Shown here one piece after another: positions 62,031 to 64,000 of a DNA stretch of 64,000 bases; within the stretch, counting starts at the first letter, position 1, and every line of letters starts with the position of its first letter. The stretch spans positions 12,276,001 through 12,340,000 of the forward strand of contig CM082588.2 of NCBI GenBank assembly GCA_040954595.2, in the 5' to 3' direction. The notes under the pieces are model-generated. The model saw only the letters and a list, made by a program, of their open reading frames with translations. It was not told where the DNA came from and did not search any database. This DNA is from Balanoglossus misakiensis (taxonomy: Eukaryota; Hemichordata). The position numbers and the translations under genes were made by a program.

Positions 62031-62282
62031 ATACCATAGCAAGGCTGGCGATTACACCAACTGGTAGTGGTTTTGAGTGGTTTGACTAGAAAATTCTGTC
62101 TGTAGACCAAAACTCGTTCACCGATCGCCGTTTTGGAGCACACCGCATTTATATTAGACAGCAAATCGCCCCAAAACGTCTCACAACTTGTACAACAGCC
62201 CCTTTTTGAACTTTATGCAGCGAGAAAGACATGCTCAGCCGCCGCCATCTTGATTTACGCGGAAAGGATTGTAAGGGCAATA

Positions 62283-62440
62283 TTAATTCGACACAACGTA
62301 AAATAATTCGACACAACACGTGAAATTAATTTGACCAAACAGGTGATATTAATTCGACACTACACGTGAAATTAATTCGACACAACACGTAAAATTAATT
62401 CGACACTACACCTGTAATTAATTCGATTGTACACGTAAAA
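62283..62440. repeat. Short tandem repeat of about 30 bp (five to six copies)
   Basis: attaattcgacacaacacgt and close variants repeat at about 30-bp steps, each with a CACGT-like hexamer. Confidence 0.85.
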
Positions 62441-63111
62441 ATAATTTGAGATATTGTTGGCAAAATTATTTCTAACAAAGATAAGCTAAAATATTTATTT
62501 AGAACACATAAAATGATTTCTGCATGACTACAAAAAATAATTAAAGCACATAAAAAATAATTCTACATACTGGTAAAATTAATTCCAGGCTCTATACAAT
62601 TAATTCTAACATGTTTTAGTAATAAACTACAATTTTGACCAGAACGAGCCCAAATAGATACCGGTAGTACATGTTACTTTGGGTGTTTTTCTCAATGTTT
62701 ATAATGTGTTTTCATTGCCTGTTCTACTTGTGTCTGAACATATTTCAAGCTTCATTAGCTGTACAACTTTGTTTTCAATATTTTTGTTTTAAGTATTTAC
62801 TGCAGTGTCTTCTTCAGAAAATGGGACTTCAAGAGTTGCAAGTTCAACATCGAATTAAAAATTGGAAGTCATGAATTAAAAATGGTGGTTTGAATACTGG
62901 CCTTGATAATGCTCCATATTAACTAGGTTTGTTACTCTTTTTGGACAGGCAATTTCACCACCAAAGATGACTTCCCAGCAGGCACCAGCTGCTGCACTGA
63001 AAGCCGTAGAAGGTGTCATGCAAATGGCAAATTGCTGATGTGAATCCTATCAACTCCAAGCCCTAGAGATGGTCAGGTACTGATTCACAGCCACAAAGAG
63101 GTAGGTACAGT
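62441..63111. other. Non-coding DNA, no supported gene
   Basis: Nothing recognised on either strand. Confidence 0.5.
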
Positions 63112-63271
63112 CAAACCTGTCTATACTGGCCAGTCAAGGGACTTTCCTAAACTGGCATTTATAGACAGGTGGCTTCTATAGACGGGTCAATTAATGTGCA
63201 ATGTACATGTACATGAACTGAAACAAAGTGGCCACTATATAGTGGTGGAAACAAACACAGATTTGACTGTC
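63112..63271. mobile_element. Small MITE with ACAGTCAAA termini
   Basis: acagtcaaacctgtct at the left and cacagatttgactgt at the right are inverted. Internal blocks (tatagacaggtggc, tatagacgggtcaa) are repeated. The class is unclear because no target duplication is obvious. Confidence 0.6.
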
Positions 63272-63898
63272 AAATATGTTATGTTGCCACTGCAGTCATT
63301 TCGATTGGTTTGATTATACTTTGCCAAAACCTGAGGAAAAAATATTCAAATTCCCCTTTTCATATTCTCCTATCAATGGTATAATACGCCAATGTCTTGG
63401 TAAAATTTTGGTGACATTTTCTGCTAACTGCTAAAGGCAAATTAACATTTGTTTTTTTCAGTATTTTTCACTGATAGAATTAACCCTAGTTTCTTGTTCA
63501 GCTCTGGATAGCTTTATGAAATGTTCAGTCTTTAGCTTTTCAACAGAACTTGTACATGAGTAATGGGCAGTGTGAATATTAAATGAACTCAGAATTTATT
63601 TTTCAACAATAACAATGTTTAACAATATGTAGAACACCATTGTTTGAAAACCAAACTCTGAGTACCTTGATCGTGCCATCTGTTCGACCGTGTCATTAGT
63701 TCGACCTTCCACTATTCTTTCGATAATTAATTATTTTATAACCTCAAAGTGTTGGACCAGTGCGTAATTGCCTACTGTGAATTTCCAGCCATTTGTTTCT
63801 GGTTGAATTATTGGCGTGATTACGGTAATTCTTAATGTTTTACAGAGTAGAATAAGACATCACGGCTGATATCCAAAGTTAATGTTGGAGTTATTTAA

Positions 63899-64000
63899 GC
63901 AATAAAACACCCCCAGCCATGGTATATCACGAGATTTTGACCAGTTCACGACATATACGCACGAGCGATAGCGAGTGCGTATATGGAGTTGAACTGGTCA
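63899..64000. mobile_element. Start of a palindromic foldback element (runs off the window)
   Basis: gcaataaaacacccccagcc through gattttgaccagttca is the same arm as at 32899. Here the centre is longer (tatacgcacgagcgatagcg...) and the second arm begins gaactggtca at the window end. Confidence 0.8.

Overview
The window is animal (metazoan) genomic DNA. It is AT-rich, its genes are split by GT-AG introns with good splice consensus, and it is dense in MITEs, foldback elements, satellites and a LINE. It is most like a marine invertebrate such as a lancelet, hemichordate or mollusc, but the species cannot be fixed from sequence alone. I see no clear single-copy host gene; every recognisable protein region lies in a mobile element or looks transposon-borne.

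The main feature is a large DNA transposon at about 15009-35671 (20.7 kb). It is bounded by terminal inverted repeats (TIRs) of about 1.5-1.6 kb that are near-homopurine on one strand and built from arrays of a roughly 75-bp unit. Inside, two genes converge. From the left TIR runs a spliced gene (about 17.4-28.6 kb, + strand). It encodes an N-terminal domain of unknown function, a Ser/Thr-rich linker, a ubiquitin-specific protease (USP) domain with intact Cys and His boxes, a CbbX/SpoVK-like AAA+ ATPase, and a tail of QT motifs of the kind dynein light chain LC8 binds. From the right TIR runs a transposase gene (34033-31258, - strand) with a helix-turn-helix and an integrase-type D,D-34-E domain, resembling the eukaryotic IS3EU type. 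The USP-AAA gene appears to contain two U12-type introns starting ATATCCTTT. Both TIRs carry paired NRF-1-like palindromes near their inner edges, so each may supply a promoter. My reading is a transposon carrying a deubiquitinase-AAA+ fusion as cargo or as a transposition partner.

Layout: 1-4.06 kb, LINE (L1-type ORF1, then endonuclease-reverse transcriptase ORF2), all in one frame broken by four stops. 6.46-8.87 kb, decayed multi-exon transposase of CACTA/Tnp2-Plavaka type. 9.2-14.8 kb, PIF/Harbinger-like poly-G MITEs (one nested in another) and a TTAA MITE. 15.0-35.7 kb, the giant transposon, itself invaded by TTAA MITEs, a Mutator-like foldback element and a 240-bp tandem repeat. 36.8-53.7 kb, a run of satellites with units of about 280, 91, 280, 277 and 230 bp, plus an ATC-rich higher-order repeat; a 1.1-kb TTAA element sits inside the 230-bp satellite. 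53.7-64 kb, non-coding DNA with more foldback and MITE copies; the last 100 bp enter a palindromic element also present at 32.9 kb.
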